Shown here: positions 5,588 to 7,501 of the stretch, piece after piece
Numbering within the stretch: position 1 is the stretch's first letter
How the letters are laid out: every line of letters starts with the position of its first letter
Source of the DNA: Cytophagales bacterium
GTDB taxonomy: Bacteria > Bacteroidota > Bacteroidia > Cytophagales > Cyclobacteriaceae
Direction: 5' to 3'
Length of the DNA stretch: 7,501 nucleotides
NCBI GenBank assembly: GCA_003504855.1
Contig: DNZD01000048.1
Span: 1 to 7,501, forward strand
Program-made: the position numbers and the translations under genes
Notes under the pieces: model-generated
Databases searched by the model: none
The model's input: the letters and a program-made list of their open reading frames with translations, nothing else
Told to the model about the DNA's origin: nothing

Positions 5588-6406
5588 ATGAAAACCACTG
5601 ACTTAACAGTTATCCTCATTGCCCTGACTGCACTTCTATCAAACACAGAAATCCACGGATCATCCATCGACTCAGTGGACTATCTGGTTGGTAAGAATCT
5701 GGAAGCGATGGGAGGAAAAAGGAATTTGGAGAGAATAAGTTCAATTATTCGCATTCGAGGAAGTGCGAACATGCTAACAGTAACGCGATTCAAACCACAA
5801 TATGGATCGCTCATCATATTAATAGACACCGTATTGTGGAAGGTAAAGTTTTCTGAAGGACGCAATGATTCTTATGCTTGGGAACAAGCTTCAAATGACG
5901 CCGACCGAAAAAAAATAGTGGGGAGACCTGATTCTGCGCTGTGGGCTTCGGGACAAAACCCGACCGGACTGAGATTGCCGCTGTATCGGACAAGAAGTGC
6001 AGGCCATAAGATAGAATATGTGGGTCGGGAGAAAATAGAATCCATAAACTATTTCAAAATACTGGTGACGCTGTCACGGGGTCAGCAATCTTTCTACTAT
6101 ATCAATCCATTTTCATTTCAAATCGAGCGAAACCGGGGAGTTCGAAGGCATCATGCGTATGAAGAGAAAATTAGAGAAATAGAAACTGTATGGAAAGACT
6201 TTAGAAAGGTAGATGGCGTGGTAATTCCTTTTATTGAAATAGAGCAAGATATTACTACTGGTGAAAGGCTTTCCGGAGGAAGACCTTCTGTTGACATCTC
6301 CTTTAATTTGCCTGTTCGCGACGATGACTTTACAACTGAGGGTAAGCCTGACAGGTGGATTGCTTATGTAAGAGAGTTTCTGAAGAACAGAGGGCGAGAG
6401 AATTGA
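5588..6406 (+). CDS. Exported protein with LolA/LolB-like (outer-membrane lipoprotein sorting) fold, putative
   Basis: This encodes a 272-residue protein. An N-terminal hydrophobic segment (about residues 6-18) ends near IHGSS, a probable signal peptide, so the mature protein should be periplasmic or envelope-associated. No lipobox Cys is seen. The start of the mature part, LVGKNLEAMGGKRNLERISS (33-52), has the 'helix-GG-helix' opening common in Bacteroidota proteins annotated as outer membrane lipoprotein-sorting-like. Alternating beta strands follow: YVGREKIESINYFKILVTLS (144-163), FYYINPFSFQIERNR (169-183) and a DFRKVDGVVIPFIEIEQ strand pair (204-220). These fit the open beta-sheet of the LolA/LolB superfamily. 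True LolA activity is not implied; many such proteins have no known cargo. The DNA is more AT-rich and uses AGA/AGG arginine codons more than the propeller gene. The ATG at 5588 is preceded by AGGTTAT, a weak ribosome binding site. A hairpin begins directly after its stop. Confidence 0.7.
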   Translation: MKTTDLTVILIALTALLSNTEIHGSSIDSVDYLVGKNLEAMGGKRNLERISSIIRIRGSANMLTVTRFKPQYGSLIILIDTVLWKVKFSEGRNDSYAWEQASNDADRKKIVGRPDSALWASGQNPTGLRLPLYRTRSAGHKIEYVGREKIESINYFKILVTLSRGQQSFYYINPFSFQIERNRGVRRHHAYEEKIREIETVWKDFRKVDGVVIPFIEIEQDITTGERLSGGRPSVDISFNLPVRDDDFTTEGKPDRWIAYVREFLKNRGREN

Positions 6407-6435
6407 GTTGGTGTTAGCTGTCCCGGCGCACCAAC
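6407..6435 (+). terminator. Stem-loop abutting the stop of the LolA-like gene
   Basis: GTTGGTG (6407-6413) pairs perfectly with CACCAAC (6429-6435) around a 15-base, GC-containing loop. The stem begins at the first base after the TGA stop at 6404-6406. It is not followed by a T-run, so intrinsic termination is only a possibility; protection of the mRNA 3' end is another. It lies in the spacer between convergent genes, where transcription from both sides must stop. Confidence 0.4.
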
Positions 6436-6622
6436 AACTTCATCCTGCTTATGACTTCATATAGTCAAAATCCGCGCTTCACCTATCCGGCTACCGCTTA
6501 AGGGGTATTCCTTTGCCCGAATACTGGGAGTTAAACTCAGTTGATTCAAAGTATATCAGTGGAATTCAACGAATCGAGCAAACTCATTCCGAAAAGAGGG
6601 ATATAAGAGACAGGTAATCGTC
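6436..6622. other. Convergent intergenic spacer with a 6-bp dyad
   Basis: No coding sequence is supported here. One perfect inverted repeat, GTATTC (6505-6510) and GAATAC (6519-6524) with an 8-base loop, is visible. It could act in transcription ending for either strand. The stop of the minus-strand permease (TAG, complement of 6623-6625) bounds the spacer on the right. Confidence 0.3.
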
Positions 6623-7501
6623 CTACTCGTGTTTAAGCGACTTCACCGGGCTCAGCATTACCGCCCTGAGCGACTGCAATGCAACGGTTACCATAACAAA
6701 AGCTAAGGCCGAACAGGTTACCAGGACAAATACCCAATAGTTTAAGTCTGTCTTATAGGCAAAGTTTTCCGCCCACGAGGAAATAAACCAATAGGAGATG
6801 GGCGCCACCATCACGCCTGCCAGTATGGCCAGCACAAGTGCCTCCCTGGACAGCAGGAAGAGTATATCCGGAACCTCAGCACCCAGCACTTTCCGCACAC
6901 CGATTTCTTTCGTTCGTTGGGATGCCGAAAAGGCGGACAGCCCAATTAATCCAAGTAATGATATGAATATGCAAATGTACGCCAGCATATTCAACAGCCT
7001 GATCTGAGTCTCATCCGACTTGTATTGCTCATTAAATCGTTGATCCAGAAAGAAATATTCAAACGGGCGATTGGCAACATGCTGGCGCCAGATCTCCTGA
7101 ACAGCGTGAATGGTTTGAGGTAAATCATCGCCTGAAATACTCAGGTACATGAATTCACAAAACCTGGTTTCCTTCAGGAGCAGGAGGGGCTCTGGCTTTT
7201 GGTGAAGCGAGCTTGAATTGAAGTCTTTCACTACCCCGATAACCACGCCTGGATTCTGACCGTGAAAGAACGAAATCTTTTTGCCGAGCGGATCGGGCCC
7301 CAACTCCATGGCTTTTACCGCCGCTTCGTTGGCTATATACACTCCCCTCAGATCGGTATCACTGCCCGGCTTGAAATCCCGTCCGCTGACCAGGGACAAA
7401 CCCATGGTATAAATAAAATCCTCACCGACCGTCAAGGTGCAAATCCCCGCGTGTTGCGTCATGCCATTATCCGATTCCCCCAGCATCACGCCGCTGGCCA
7501 C
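6623..7501 (-). CDS. ABC transporter permease, MacB/FtsX type, C-terminal part (5' end outside window)
   Basis: The minus-strand frame is open from the right edge (7501) to TAG at 6625-6623, giving 292 residues. The apparent start at the edge is only an in-frame GTG, so the gene continues beyond the window. Residues 1 to about 160 are an extracytoplasmic MacB-type domain: GLSLVSGRDFKPGSDTD (34-50), VYIANEAAVKAM, DPLGKKI and VVIGVVKDFNSSSLH (86-100) are typical. An FtsX core follows with membrane segments at about 171-193, 219-241 and 253-276. The cytoplasmic loop RTKEIGVRKVLGA (196-208) is the conserved ATPase-coupling region. The end, SPVKSLKHE, is typical of Bacteroidota permeases of about 790-800 residues with two such halves; this would be the second half. 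The transporter would work with a separate ATPase, not visible here, in an efflux or lipoprotein/peptide export role. The substrate is unknown. It is convergent with the LolA-like gene. Confidence 0.92.
   Translation of the reverse strand: MASGVMLGESDNGMTQHAGICTLTVGEDFIYTMGLSLVSGRDFKPGSDTDLRGVYIANEAAVKAMELGPDPLGKKISFFHGQNPGVVIGVVKDFNSSSLHQKPEPLLLLKETRFCEFMYLSISGDDLPQTIHAVQEIWRQHVANRPFEYFFLDQRFNEQYKSDETQIRLLNMLAYICIFISLLGLIGLSAFSASQRTKEIGVRKVLGAEVPDILFLLSREALVLAILAGVMVAPISYWFISSWAENFAYKTDLNYWVFVLVTCSALAFVMVTVALQSLRAVMLSPVKSLKHE

Overview
The window looks like a chromosomal segment from a member of the Bacteroidota, probably of the Chitinophagia, Cytophagia or Sphingobacteriia type. This rests on the protein families present: a large BNR/VPS10-like secreted 'glycosyl hydrolase', a DUF3667 membrane protein, a GxxExxY protein, and a MacB/FtsX-type permease with the Bacteroidota-style C-terminus SPVKSLKHE. 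It also fits the near absence of Shine-Dalgarno sequences before the starts. No RNA gene, CRISPR array, transposase, integrase or plasmid function is visible.

Layout. The first 172 bases are the C-terminal end of a GxxExxY-family gene, followed at once by a short GC-rich 8-bp tandem repeat. A 1029-residue exported beta-propeller protein with eleven Asp-box motifs then fills 298-3387. Its stop codon runs into a degenerate 7-bp tandem repeat. Next come three plus-strand genes: a GNAT acetyltransferase (3465-3989), a DUF3667-like membrane protein without the usual zinc ribbon (4056-4808), and a YCII-related protein (4973-5350). The spacers between them contain small inverted repeats. A 237-base gap (5351-5587) holds a strong 8-bp GC stem-loop and further nested inverted repeats. 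It precedes an exported 272-residue protein resembling the LolA/LolB lipoprotein-sorting fold (5588-6406). The 216-base spacer 6407-6622 separates this from a convergent gene on the minus strand, the C-terminal part of an ABC-transporter permease that runs off the right edge.

How the genes work together. The genes do not form an obvious pathway or defence system. The plus-strand genes share direction, but the gaps (66 to 237 bases) and unrelated functions argue against one tight operon. Three products act in or outside the cell envelope (the propeller protein, the LolA-like protein and the permease), and one more is an inner-membrane protein. I found no convincing new multi-gene system. The unexplained material is in the intergenic DNA: two short-period repeats at 175-206 and 3384-3439, and the structured region at 5364-5521.
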